A program made the position numbers and the translations under genes. Of a DNA stretch of 64,000 bases, positions 49,080-57,829 are shown in pieces. The DNA is from Haloarcula nitratireducens (GTDB taxonomy: Archaea; Halobacteriota; Halobacteria; Halobacteriales; Haloarculaceae), in the NCBI RefSeq assembly GCF_019599505.1, contig NZ_RKLT01000004.1:310001-374000 (forward strand), written 5' to 3'. The first letter of the stretch is position 1. Each line of letters opens with the position of its first letter. Under the pieces are notes generated by a model. The model was not told the DNA's origin, did not search any database, and was given only the letters and a program-made list of their open reading frames with translations.

Positions 49080-52000
49080 ATGTCTGAGGATAGACTGACA
49101 CGCTCCTCGGCGTATAGCAGACGGCAGTTCGTAGGGGGACTGGCCTCGCTACTCGCGGCCGCGACGTTCTCTCGCGAAGTCTCGGCGGCGACGGCGGAAC
49201 CGGTGACTTCGGGGGACGACTCGGCGACGCAGACGGTCACGTCGCCGGACGACTCGATCGCGGTCACGGTGGACGTCGGCGACGGCGTCCCGACCTACAG
49301 CGTCTCGGTCGACGGGACCACCTACGTGACGCCGTCCGAACTCGGCTTCGACTTCCAGAACCAGCAGCCCTTCGGCGCGAGCGCCGACGGGGACGGGACG
49401 GCCCTGACGGTCTCCGGCAGCGAGCGCGGGTCCGAGGTGGAGCGGTGGGATCCCATCTGGGATCAGTACGACAGCGTGCGCGAGGAATACAACTACCTCC
49501 GGGTGGGACTCGAAGAGGAGGCGATTCCGGGCCGACAGGCGACGCTGGAACTCCGCGTCTTCGACGACGGGCTGGGCTTCCGGGTCGTCTTTCCGGAGGT
49601 CTTCGGCAATAGCGAGGGCGACTTCGTCATCACGTCGGAGAACACCGCGTTCAACTTCGCCGACGATTACACCAGCTGGTGGATCGAGAACCGCTTCGCC
49701 CAGCCAGAGGGCGAGCCGGGCCGCTTCGAGGCGGAGTATCAGGAGACGCCGCTCAGCGAGATCGCGTCGGACACCGAAGAGCAGATCCCGGGCGGGGCCC
49801 CGACTCGCGAGGGCGCGCACACGCCGCTGACGATAGAGGCCGACGACGTCTACCTGAGCGTCCACGAGGCCGATCTGACCGATTACGCGACGCTCTCGAT
49901 CGCGCCCGACGTCGAGGGCGGGACGGACTTCTCGGCGGAACTGGCACCGCTGCCCGACGGGACGAGAGTCTCGGCGGAAGCGCCCCACGTGACGCCGTGG
50001 CGGACCGTGCAGGTGGGCTCGACCCCCGGCGACCTGGTGGAGTCCTCGCTCATCCCGCTGTTGAACGACGACCTGAACGAGGACGCCCTGCCGGCCGACG
50101 GCGACACGGACTGGATCGAGCCCAAGAAGTACGTCGGCATCTGGTGGCTGATGATCGCCGGCAGCGCGAACTGGCAGTACAAGACCGACGAGGAGATCCG
50201 GAATAGCGGTAACAACCCGGCGAGCTACATCCACGGGGCGCGCACCGAGCGGATGAAGCGCTACCTGCAGTTCGCCAGCCAGAACAGTATCGACAGCGTT
50301 CTCGCCGAGGGATGGAACCAGGGCTGGGACACCTATCCCGGCGACGGCACGGGCCTGGAGATGGGCGTCGACGACTCCTATCCCGACTTCGACCTCTTCG
50401 AGATCACCGACTACGGCGCGAACTTAGACCCCGCGACCGAGTTCACGATCCACAACGAGACCGCCGGGAACGTCGTCAACTACGAGGAGCAGATCCGAGA
50501 CGGCATCTTCGCCGGCTACGACGACGAGGGGATCCACTCGATCAAGAACGGCTACGTCTCGAACCGCGGTCTCGGCTTCGAGGGCGACGGCTCGTTCCCG
50601 ACGCACAACCACCACAGTCAACTGGCGGTCAATCACCACGAGTTCGTCGCCCGCGAGGCGATGGCCGAGCGCCAGCTGCTCGAACGCCACGAGGCCGACA
50701 AGCCCACGGGGAAGCACCGCACCTACCCCAACCGCGCGGCGACGGAGACGGTCAAGGCACAGGAGTACGACGGCTTCGGCGCCCTCGGCTCCGACGTGGA
50801 CGAGGACCACCACGTCACCCTGCCCTTCACCCGGATGCTCGCCGGCCCGATGAGCTACCAGCCCGGCATCTTCGACATCACGTTCAACGACTCGACGGGC
50901 GGGCGCATCCAGACGACGCGCGCGAAGCAACTCGCCATGTACCCGACGTACCACGCCGGGATTCAGATGGCCGCCGACCGCATCGAGGCCTACGTCAGCC
51001 CCGAGTTCGAGGTCGGCGAGCTGCTACAGGCCACCTCGGGCGAACTCGACGGGATGATAACGGCCGACGACTGGCGCAACGCCTTCGGCGGGCACTACGT
51101 CCCCGTCGACCCCAACAGCGAGCCCTCGGGCGCGTCGGTGTCCTTCACCGTCCGCGACGTGCCCGAAGCGGGCGAGTACGACCTCCACCTGCGCTACGCC
51201 AGCGACGCCGAGGAGAACGCCCAGCGCGTGAAAGACGCCGGCGGCCCGCAGGCCACGCTCTCGGTCGACGGCGACATGCGAACCATCAATCCCGAGTTCA
51301 CCGAGTACTGGGACCAGTGGGAGATATTCACGACGACCGTCTCGCTCTCGGCGGGTGACAACACCGTCGCCGTCGAACTGAACTACGAGGACTCCGGCGG
51401 CTCCTTCGAGGGCGACGTCGGCGGGTTCAATCTCAACACGGTCGCGGTCACCGAGGCCGGCGAGCCCTCGCCGGTCCCGGCCGAGTTCGTCGGCTACACG
51501 CCGGAGAACGAGAACTTCGACACCGTGCCGGAGTTCGACTTCCTCGAAGCCGTCCCGGCCGGCGGCTGGGACGACACCGAGGTCGTCGACGCCGCTATCG
51601 CCGACTACTCCGTCACCGCCCGGAAGAAAGACGACGAGTGGTTCCTCGGCGCGATGACCGACGAGGAGGGCCGCGCCATCGACGTGCCGCTCTCCTTCCT
51701 CAGCCCCGGCGACGGCGAGGAGAGCGGGCGCGGCAACGGCCGCGGAAACGGCAAGAGCCAGTGCAGTCCCGGCAACGGCCGCGGATCCGACGGCGGTCGC
51801 GGCCCGCGCGGTCCGAAGTACGTCGCCGAGATCTACACCGACGGCATCGGCGCGGGCAACGCGGCCGACGCCACCGAGGTCGAGATCTCCGAGGCCATCG
51901 TCGACCCGAGTGCGACGCTGCTCGCTTCGATGGCCCGGTCCGGCGGGACCGCTGTCCGGTTCCGCCGCGCCGAGGGCCGCGAGATCCGGGACCTCCCCGA

Positions 52001-52988
52001 GTACGAGCGCCCGACCCAGGAGTTCGACGTCGCTATCGACTCGGACCTCTACGTGCAGGAACCGTTCGTCACCGCCACCGGCGAGAACGACAGCGCCTTC
52101 ATCGGCGGGACGAACGTCGAACTCGTCGTCGACGGCGACGTCGTCTCGAACACGAACGTCCGCCTGCCGCCGAACTCCTCGGACGTGACCGTCGAGTTCG
52201 ATTACACTATCGACAGCCCCGGCGACTACGACGTGGTCGTCCGGCGGGCCGACGGCACGGTGCTCGCCAGTTCGACGGTGACGGTCCAGCCGCCGGAGAC
52301 CGTCGACACCATCTCGGACCCCCTCGGTGACGACTACGGGCCGGGCGGGTACACCTACCCGGCCGCGGAAGCGGACTTCAAACCGGGCGCGTTCGACCTG
52401 CGTTCGTTCACGGTCAACCAGACGCCGAGCTTCCAGCAGTACGCTTTCGAGGTGGAGAACCTCACGCAGGTCTTCGGCGGTCGGTTCTCCCCGCAGATGT
52501 TCGTCTGCTGGATCCGCGACCCCGACAAGAGCGGCGGATCGACCACCAGCCTCGACGACCTCGGCGCGAACGTCGAGTTCGAAGAGGAGTGGCACTACCG
52601 GCTCCGCGTCGACGGGTTCAACCTCGACCTCGTCAACGCCAACGGCGGCGCGGTGCTCGACGACGACGGGAACGCCGTCACGCCGCGGGTCGCCACCGAC
52701 TTCGAAGGCGGCACGGTGACGCTGGGCGTCGACAGCGAGGCCTTCGACGGCGCGGACGCCGCCGACCTGGAGGTCGTGCCGATGGTCCAATCCGAGGACC
52801 GCGGGACGCTCCGCCCGGTCGACGTCACTAACGAGGATTACGTCTTCGGCGGCGCGAAGGACGGCGCGGTCGACAACGCGCCGCTCGTCATGGACCTCAT
52901 CACGCCCGAGGGCGTCGACCAGACCGACGCGCTGGCGTACTCGGACGCGGAGAAGGCGACGCTGCCGTTCGTGTCGCTCGGTGAGTAA
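49080..52988 (+). CDS. Tat-secreted multidomain GH97 alpha-glucosidase-like enzyme
   Basis: A 1302-residue exported protein. The twin Arg is at 14-15 (SRRQFVGGLASLL). Residues about 50-330 match the GH97 N-terminal beta-sandwich and 340-660 the catalytic barrel (EGWNQGWDTYPG, FTIHNETAGNVVNYE with a candidate Glu, AQEYDGFGALG with another). A CBM6/35-like insert follows at about 660-792, then the GH97 C-terminal sandwich (GGWDDTEVVDAAIADYSVTA) with a Gly/Arg/Asn-rich insertion near 880-912. A CARDB/Ig-like domain at 980-1070 and a glucodextranase-C/DOMON-like domain from 1077 end the protein. GH97 enzymes split alpha-glucosides or alpha-galactosides. A starch- or dextran-type substrate is inferred from the TrmB/MFS context. 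Confidence 0.85.
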   Translation: MSEDRLTRSSAYSRRQFVGGLASLLAAATFSREVSAATAEPVTSGDDSATQTVTSPDDSIAVTVDVGDGVPTYSVSVDGTTYVTPSELGFDFQNQQPFGASADGDGTALTVSGSERGSEVERWDPIWDQYDSVREEYNYLRVGLEEEAIPGRQATLELRVFDDGLGFRVVFPEVFGNSEGDFVITSENTAFNFADDYTSWWIENRFAQPEGEPGRFEAEYQETPLSEIASDTEEQIPGGAPTREGAHTPLTIEADDVYLSVHEADLTDYATLSIAPDVEGGTDFSAELAPLPDGTRVSAEAPHVTPWRTVQVGSTPGDLVESSLIPLLNDDLNEDALPADGDTDWIEPKKYVGIWWLMIAGSANWQYKTDEEIRNSGNNPASYIHGARTERMKRYLQFASQNSIDSVLAEGWNQGWDTYPGDGTGLEMGVDDSYPDFDLFEITDYGANLDPATEFTIHNETAGNVVNYEEQIRDGIFAGYDDEGIHSIKNGYVSNRGLGFEGDGSFPTHNHHSQLAVNHHEFVAREAMAERQLLERHEADKPTGKHRTYPNRAATETVKAQEYDGFGALGSDVDEDHHVTLPFTRMLAGPMSYQPGIFDITFNDSTGGRIQTTRAKQLAMYPTYHAGIQMAADRIEAYVSPEFEVGELLQATSGELDGMITADDWRNAFGGHYVPVDPNSEPSGASVSFTVRDVPEAGEYDLHLRYASDAEENAQRVKDAGGPQATLSVDGDMRTINPEFTEYWDQWEIFTTTVSLSAGDNTVAVELNYEDSGGSFEGDVGGFNLNTVAVTEAGEPSPVPAEFVGYTPENENFDTVPEFDFLEAVPAGGWDDTEVVDAAIADYSVTARKKDDEWFLGAMTDEEGRAIDVPLSFLSPGDGEESGRGNGRGNGKSQCSPGNGRGSDGGRGPRGPKYVAEIYTDGIGAGNAADATEVEISEAIVDPSATLLASMARSGGTAVRFRRAEGREIRDLPEYERPTQEFDVAIDSDLYVQEPFVTATGENDSAFIGGTNVELVVDGDVVSNTNVRLPPNSSDVTVEFDYTIDSPGDYDVVVRRADGTVLASSTVTVQPPETVDTISDPLGDDYGPGGYTYPAAEADFKPGAFDLRSFTVNQTPSFQQYAFEVENLTQVFGGRFSPQMFVCWIRDPDKSGGSTTSLDDLGANVEFEEEWHYRLRVDGFNLDLVNANGGAVLDDDGNAVTPRVATDFEGGTVTLGVDSEAFDGADAADLEVVPMVQSEDRGTLRPVDVTNEDYVFGGAKDGAVDNAPLVMDLITPEGVDQTDALAYSDAEKATLPFVSLGE

Positions 52989-53049
52989 CAGCCCGTAGAA
53001 TCTCTCTGTCTTCTCTTCTCAGCGCTCTTCTCCTCTCAGCGTTCGCTCG

Positions 53050-53796
53050 CTACTCCGCGTTTCCGCCCGACTCGACGGCGGCCATCGCCGATTCGAGCGT
53101 GAACCGCCCCTCGTAGAGCGCGCTCCCGACGACGACGGCGGCCGCGCCCGCGTCTTCGAGCGCCAGCACGTCGTCGACGGTGGCGACGCCGCCGCTGGCG
53201 ACGACGGGGACGTCGACGGCCTCGACCAGCCGCCGGACGGGCTCGGTCCTGACCCCCTCAAGTCGCCCCTCGACGTCCACGTCGGTGAAGAGGATGCCGC
53301 CGGCACCCAACTCCTCGTAGCGCGCCGCGGCCTCGGCGGGGTCCAGCCCGGTGCCCTCGGTCCACCCGGAGACGACGACCTCCCCGTCTTTCGCGTCGAG
53401 GCTCACGAGGACGCTCTCGGGGTGCTCCTCGCTGATTTCGGCGACGACGTCGGGGTTCTCGACGGCGGCGGTGCCGAGGATGACGCGGTCGACGCCTCTG
53501 TCGAGCAGCGAGACGGCGTCTTCGGCGGTGCGGATGCCCCCGCCTAACTGCACCGCCGCGTCGTCGCCGACGGCCGAGAGCACGGCGTCGATGGCGTCGG
53601 CATTCTCGCGCTCGCCCTCGAACGCCCCGTCGAGGTCGACGAGGTGGAGCGTGCGCGCGCCCGCCTCGACCCACCGCCGTGCGGCCTCGACGGGGTCGCC
53701 GTACGTCTTCTCGGTGCCGCGTTCGCCGCCCACCAATTGGACGACCTGTCCGTCCTGCATGTCGACGGCCGGAACCACCTCGAACTCGGGGAACAT
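53050..53796 (-). CDS. hisA: ProFAR isomerase (HisA)
   Basis: A 248-residue TIM-barrel enzyme of histidine synthesis. It starts FEVVPAVDMQDGQVVQLVGG. The catalytic Asp pair is in PAVDMQDG and FTDVDVEGRLEG, and phosphate-binding motifs are VQLGGGIRTAEDAVSLLDRG and PVVASGGVATVDDVLAL. The start at 53796 is the family start; an in-frame GTG at 53850 would add 18 residues. TATA-like GATAAAG on the minus strand is at about 53861-53867. It lies between the GH97 gene and a dispersed element. Confidence 0.96.
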   Translation of the reverse strand: MFPEFEVVPAVDMQDGQVVQLVGGERGTEKTYGDPVEAARRWVEAGARTLHLVDLDGAFEGERENADAIDAVLSAVGDDAAVQLGGGIRTAEDAVSLLDRGVDRVILGTAAVENPDVVAEISEEHPESVLVSLDAKDGEVVVSGWTEGTGLDPAEAAARYEELGAGGILFTDVDVEGRLEGVRTEPVRRLVEAVDVPVVASGGVATVDDVLALEDAGAAAVVVGSALYEGRFTLESAMAAVESGGNAE

Positions 53797-53922
53797 GGCC
53801 GAGGCTGGGACGGCGGCCGGCGAAAGCGTGTCGGTCCTCGCATCGACCACAGTCGCGTTACTTTATCGGGGGAGCCAAGGACCGCGTACAGCGGTAGCGC
53901 CGACCAGAGCGGCCAGCGAAGC

Positions 53923-54046
53923 AGCCGGAAGGCCCCGCCCGAGCGCGGTCGCTGTGCGACATATTCTCGCTCGCGGCGCTCGCTCGAATAGGGGTCGCGC
54001 AGGCGACCACGTGAACGCGCTCGGGTACCGGGAGAACCCTTATACG
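53923..54046. repeat. Dispersed GAAAGCCCC-type element and promoter
   Basis: Within the 271-bp gap before the coiled-coil gene, AGCCGGAAGGCCCCGCCCGA begins at about 53931 and continues GCGCGGTCGC, then GC-rich TCGCTCGCGGCGCTCGCTCG, in the same order as the elements at 16248 and 29417. The right end holds the TATA box CCTTATACG (54038-54046) of the next gene, 22-30 nt before its ATG. Confidence 0.55.
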
Positions 54047-54067
54047 CGACCCTCCTTATCGAGGCAC

Positions 54068-54727
54068 ATGGCAGACAGTGGGTCCGCGCCGTCGGGACTC
54101 GAATCGCTCCTCTTCGGCGAACGAGCCGACCTGTACCGCCGGTTCGTCCGTGCGACGGGCGCGGTCACGGCCGTTCTGGTAATCGCCTATGCAGTCGCAC
54201 AAGCGGGAGCGGTGGGCCTGGATGCAGGGCTGACGGCAGCCCTCGGAACGGCGGCGGGCGTCGCTGTGGCGATCTTCGTCCTCGCGGGACTCGTCGAGTT
54301 CGTCGTCCTCGGGCGGGTCTACCAGCGAGGCACGACGGAGGTCGCACGGACGGCCGCCGAACTCGAAGCCGCCGCCGAGCAGTTAGAGGAGACCGCCGAG
54401 GAACTGGAGGAGACCGCCGACACCGTCGAGGACGCGGCGGAAACGGTCGACGAGGCCGCTGATGACGTGGAACGAACTGCCGGGGACGTCGAGGAGGCCG
54501 CCGAGTGGGCGGGGGCCGACGACGCCGCCGACCGAGTGACCGAGGCGACTGAACGGACCGAAGCGGCAAAGGACAAGACTACCGACGCCAGGACCACCGC
54601 GGAAGCGGCCACCGAGGAGGCCGAAGCCGCCAAGGAAACGGCGAACGAGGTCGAGGAGACGGCCGCGGAGCGACGCGAGCGATTGCGGAACGCCGCCGAC
54701 GACGGCGAGGACGAGGACGAACGGTAG
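54068..54727 (+). CDS. Membrane-anchored coiled-coil protein
   Basis: A 219-residue protein with two membrane helices (AVTAVLVIAYAVAQAGAVGL and LGTAAGVAVAIFVLAGLVEF) in the first 85 residues. The rest, about 95-205, is an almost pure Ala/Glu/Thr/Asp coiled coil with heptad-like repeats (EQLEETAEELEETADTVEDA), a short gap (EWAGADDAAD) and an acidic tail. The layout recalls a sensory-transducer or scaffolding membrane protein without signalling domains. I do not recognise the family. It is followed by the tandem PiT-type genes, each of which has its own TATA box. Confidence 0.8.
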   Translation: MADSGSAPSGLESLLFGERADLYRRFVRATGAVTAVLVIAYAVAQAGAVGLDAGLTAALGTAAGVAVAIFVLAGLVEFVVLGRVYQRGTTEVARTAAELEAAAEQLEETAEELEETADTVEDAAETVDEAADDVERTAGDVEEAAEWAGADDAADRVTEATERTEAAKDKTTDARTTAEAATEEAEAAKETANEVEETAAERRERLRNAADDGEDEDER

Positions 54728-54785
54728 CTTCGAACCCGCCAGCCGCTGTCGGTAGCCTTTAACGGCCGGCGGGGCTGGCAACCGT

Positions 54786-55952
54786 ATGGTCGAGTTGTTA
54801 TTTCTCGTCGGCTTAGCCGTCGCCGTCTTCGTGGGATTCAACATCGGCGGGTCCTCGACCGGCGTCGCCTTCGGCCCGGCCGTCGGGAGCGACACCATCT
54901 CGAAGACGACGGCCGCCGGGCTGATGACGGCGTTCGCGCTGCTGGGGGGCGCGACCGTCGGCACGGAGGTCATCGAGACGATGGGGGGACGCATCGTCCC
55001 GAGCGACCAGTTCACGCTCCTGGCGAGCGTCACGGTGCTCTTCTTCGTCGGGCTCGCCTTGCTGGTCTCGAACCTCTTCGGCGTCCCCGCCTCGACGTCG
55101 ATGACGGCCGTCGGCGCCATCGCCGGGCTGGGCGTCGCCAGCGGCACGCTCGACTGGGAAGTGATGGGACGCATCGTCTCGTGGTGGCTGGTCGCCCCCA
55201 TCGTCGCGTTCTGGCTGTCGGCGGTCGTCGGCCGGTACCTCTACCCCCATCTGGCGGCCCGCATCGTCTTCGAGACCGACGGTCCCGGAACGTCTCGGCG
55301 GGAGCGAGTGGGGCAGTTCCTCGTGGTCGCCATCGGCTGTTACATGGCCTTCTCTGCGGGGGCGTCGAACGTCGCCAACGCCGTCGCGCCGCTGGTCGGG
55401 AGCGGCGAACTCGCGCTGTATCCGGGCGTCGCGCTCGCCGGCACCGCGATCGGTCTCGGCGCGTTCACCATCGCCCGCCGGACCCTCGACACCGTCGGCA
55501 ACGACCTCACCGAACTCCCGATCCTCGCGGCGCTCATCGTCGAGACGGTGAGCGCGACGATCATCAGCCTGCTGTCGCTGGCCGGCATCCCCGCCAGCCT
55601 CGCCGTCTCGGCGACGATGTGCGTCGTCGGGCTGGGATGGGGCCGAGCGACTCGAACGACGCGGTTGGCCGACGCGGCGGGCGCCGCGGTCGCGGGAACG
55701 GCCGCCGGCGGGAGCGGCGGCACGGGCATCTCGGTCAGCGCACTCAACGTCGACGCCGAAGAGAACCCCGCGTCCTCGGGGTCCGGCGAGAAGCAGTCGG
55801 TCGCCAAAATCGGCGAAGAGGACCCCGAATCGGTGACGACCGCCGCGGACCTGTTCGACCCCTCGGCCACCGGCCGCGTCGTGATGCTGTGGATACTGAC
55901 GCCGACTATCTCGGCGGTGGCGTCGTATCTCGTCTTCCAGTACGTCCTCTGA
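54786..55952 (+). CDS. PiT-family (PHO4) inorganic anion transporter, tandem copy 1
   Basis: A 388-residue membrane protein with the two PiT halves: FVGFNIGGSSTGVAFGPAVG and FSAGASNVANAVAPLVG. The canonical GANDVAN Asp is Ser in the first half and Asn in the second. A variable cytosolic loop of about 65 residues (NVDAEENPASSGSGEKQS) precedes the last helix. It is nearly identical in long blocks to the next gene. The TATA box CCTTTAAC is at 54756-54763. Import of phosphate or a related anion is inferred. Confidence 0.88.
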   Translation: MVELLFLVGLAVAVFVGFNIGGSSTGVAFGPAVGSDTISKTTAAGLMTAFALLGGATVGTEVIETMGGRIVPSDQFTLLASVTVLFFVGLALLVSNLFGVPASTSMTAVGAIAGLGVASGTLDWEVMGRIVSWWLVAPIVAFWLSAVVGRYLYPHLAARIVFETDGPGTSRRERVGQFLVVAIGCYMAFSAGASNVANAVAPLVGSGELALYPGVALAGTAIGLGAFTIARRTLDTVGNDLTELPILAALIVETVSATIISLLSLAGIPASLAVSATMCVVGLGWGRATRTTRLADAAGAAVAGTAAGGSGGTGISVSALNVDAEENPASSGSGEKQSVAKIGEEDPESVTTAADLFDPSATGRVVMLWILTPTISAVASYLVFQYVL

Positions 55953-55998
55953 ACGCGCGAGACGGTACCCTTTACCCGCCGCCCGGCCTGCATACCGT

Positions 55999-57192
55999 AT
56001 GGTGGAGGTTCTCTTCGCGCTCGGCCTCGTCGTCGCCGTCTTCGTGGGATTCAACATCGGCGGGTCCTCGACCGGCGTCGCCTTCGGCCCGGCCGTCGGA
56101 AGCAACACGCTCTCGAAGCTCTCGGCGGCGGCGCTGATGACCGTCTTCGCGCTGGCCGGCGGCTTGCTCGTCGGCCCGGCCGTCGTCGAGAGCCTGGGCA
56201 GCGACCTCGTCGAGACGGCGTTCTCGCCGCTCATCAGCATCGTGGTCCTCTTTTTCATCGGGGTCGCGCTGTTCCTCTCGAACGTCGTCGGCGTCCCCGC
56301 CTCGACGTCGATGACGGCCGTCGGCGCCATCGCCGGTCTCGGCCTCGCAAAGCGGACGCTCAACGGCGGCCTGATGCTGGAGATCGTCTCGTGGTGGCTC
56401 GTCTCGCCCATCGTCGCCTTCTGGGTCAGCGGCGTCATCGGCCGCTACTTCTACCCGACGCTGGTCGAGTGGTTCGCCGTCTCCCAGAGCGAGGGATCGC
56501 TGCTCGCGATGGACTACTCCGGTGCGATCCCACGCCCGCGACTCGGCGAGAACACGACCGAGCGGGAGTTCGTCGGCACCGCCGTCGTCGTCGGTATCGG
56601 CTGTTACATGGCCTTCTCGGCGGGGGCGTCGAACGTCGCCAACGCCGTCGCGCCGCTGGTCGGCAACGGCTCGCTCGAGATGTACCCGGCCATCGCGCTG
56701 GGCGGCGCGGCGATCGGTCTCGGCGCGTTCACCATCGCCCGCCGGACGATGGACACCGTCGGCAACGACCTCACCGACCTGCCGCTCGTGGCCGCCATCG
56801 TCGTCGCCACCGTCTCCTCGACCATCGTCACCTTCCTCTCGGCGCTGGGCATCCCCGCGAGTTTCGTCATCATCGCCACGATGAGCATCGTCGGGCTCGG
56901 CTGGGGACGGGCGACCCGGACGACCCAGCTCTCCGAGTCGGTGCGGGAGGCATCGACCGCGCCCGTCGAGTCGCTCGCGGCCGACGACGCGCCCACCGTC
57001 GGCGGCGAGACGAGTCACAGTCCCGAACTGCGCGAGTCCGAACGAGGCGAGACGTTCCGGGAGGACGCCCCGTCGGCCTCGGACCTCTTCGAACCGGGGA
57101 CGACGGCCCGCGTCATCTTCCTCCAGAACGTCGTCCCCTCGATCGCGACGGTGGCCGCCTATCTCGTCTTTCGCTTCCTCCCCGTCGCCTGA
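55999..57192 (+). CDS. PiT-family (PHO4) inorganic anion transporter, tandem copy 2
   Basis: A 397-residue membrane protein that repeats the plan of the preceding gene 47 bp downstream. It has the same opening block and the same second-half block (FSAGASNVANAVAPLVG), with variable segments at residues 150-185 (VEWFAVSQSEGSLLAM) and in the C-terminal loop (SESVREASTAPVESLAADD). A 69-bp stretch, 54818-54886 against 56031-56099, is identical, as are several other blocks. Its own TATA box CCCTTTACC is at 55968-55976, so the duplicated unit included promoter and gene. Confidence 0.88.
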   Translation: MVEVLFALGLVVAVFVGFNIGGSSTGVAFGPAVGSNTLSKLSAAALMTVFALAGGLLVGPAVVESLGSDLVETAFSPLISIVVLFFIGVALFLSNVVGVPASTSMTAVGAIAGLGLAKRTLNGGLMLEIVSWWLVSPIVAFWVSGVIGRYFYPTLVEWFAVSQSEGSLLAMDYSGAIPRPRLGENTTEREFVGTAVVVGIGCYMAFSAGASNVANAVAPLVGNGSLEMYPAIALGGAAIGLGAFTIARRTMDTVGNDLTDLPLVAAIVVATVSSTIVTFLSALGIPASFVIIATMSIVGLGWGRATRTTQLSESVREASTAPVESLAADDAPTVGGETSHSPELRESERGETFREDAPSASDLFEPGTTARVIFLQNVVPSIATVAAYLVFRFLPVA

Positions 57193-57243
57193 TTCGGTCG
57201 CCGTCTCTCACAATCGTTCACGGTTCGCCCCCGAAGGGCAAAG

Positions 57244-57270
57244 TCTAACAAGTCGGGGTTCGAACCCGAC
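57244..57270 (+). promoter_or_regulatory. Ferredoxin promoter with palindrome
   Basis: TATA-like TCTAACA at 57244-57250 lies 26-32 nt before the ferredoxin ATG. Directly downstream GTCGGG (57252-57257) and CCCGAC (57265-57270) form a 6-bp inverted repeat with a 7-nt loop GTTCGAA. It covers the expected transcription start. AGGTG just before the ATG could serve as a weak ribosome site. Confidence 0.5.
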
Positions 57271-57275
57271 AGGTG

Positions 57276-57665
57276 ATGCCCACGGTAGAGTACCTTAACT
57301 ACGAAGTAGTGGACGACAACGGCTGGGACATGTACGAGGACGACGTCTTCAGCGAGGCCGACGACCTCGGTCTCGACGACGAAGACTACGGAACGCTCGA
57401 CGTCAACGAGGGCGAGTACATCCTCGAAGCGGCGGAGGCACAGGGCTACGACTGGCCCTTCTCGTGCCGCGCCGGTGCCTGTGCGAACTGCGCTGCCATC
57501 GTCCTCGAGGGCGAGATCGACATGGACATGCAGCAGATCCTCTCCGACGAGGAGGTCGAGGAGAAGAACGTCCGACTGACCTGCATCGGTAGCGCCGACG
57601 CCGACGAGGTCAAGATCGTCTACAACGCCAAGCACCTCGACTACCTGCAGAACCGCGTCATATAA
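57276..57665 (+). CDS. fdx: Halophilic 2Fe-2S plant-type ferredoxin
   Basis: A 129-residue ferredoxin, the exact length of the well-known Haloarcula/Halobacterium protein. The four cluster ligands are Cys 64, 69, 72 ([13 protein letters not shown]) and 103 (VRLTCIGS). The halophile-specific acidic N-terminal insertion ([20 protein letters not shown]) and the C-terminal [17 protein letters not shown] are intact. It carries electrons for pyruvate/2-oxoacid oxidoreductases and, in haloarchaea, nitrite reductase. A GTG lies one codon upstream; the ATG is chosen. Confidence 0.97.
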   Translation: MPTVEYLNYEVVDDNGWDMYEDDVFSEADDLGLDDEDYGTLDVNEGEYILEAAEAQGYDWPFSCRAGACANCAAIVLEGEIDMDMQQILSDEEVEEKNVRLTCIGSADADEVKIVYNAKHLDYLQNRVI

Positions 57666-57829
57666 CGCCGTTCTGCGGTCTTTCCGTCGTTTCGCCGCGT
57701 CGTAGACCGACCGCATAGCGGGCGCTGTGCCGTCTCGCTCGCGCTTCTCTCCCGCTTTCCGCTCGCCCGAACGCCCCGTCTGTCCGTCGCACCGGAACCA
57801 TTAGGGTGATTCACGTCACACTGCGATGC
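57666..57829 (+). promoter_or_regulatory. Upstream region of the prepilin peptidase gene
   Basis: A 164-bp gap. CCATTAGGG near 57797-57805 lies 25-33 nt before the GTG at 57830 and is a weak TATA candidate. GTGATTCACGTCAC at 57806-57819 contains a short palindromic pair. No gene is seen. Confidence 0.4.

Noticed and set aside
57252..57270. tRNA T-arm-like GGTTCGAACC
   Set aside because: The stem that would close a TTCGAAC loop has a G-G mismatch at the third pair, and there is no acceptor, D-arm or anticodon arm in the flanking DNA. It is better explained as a promoter palindrome.
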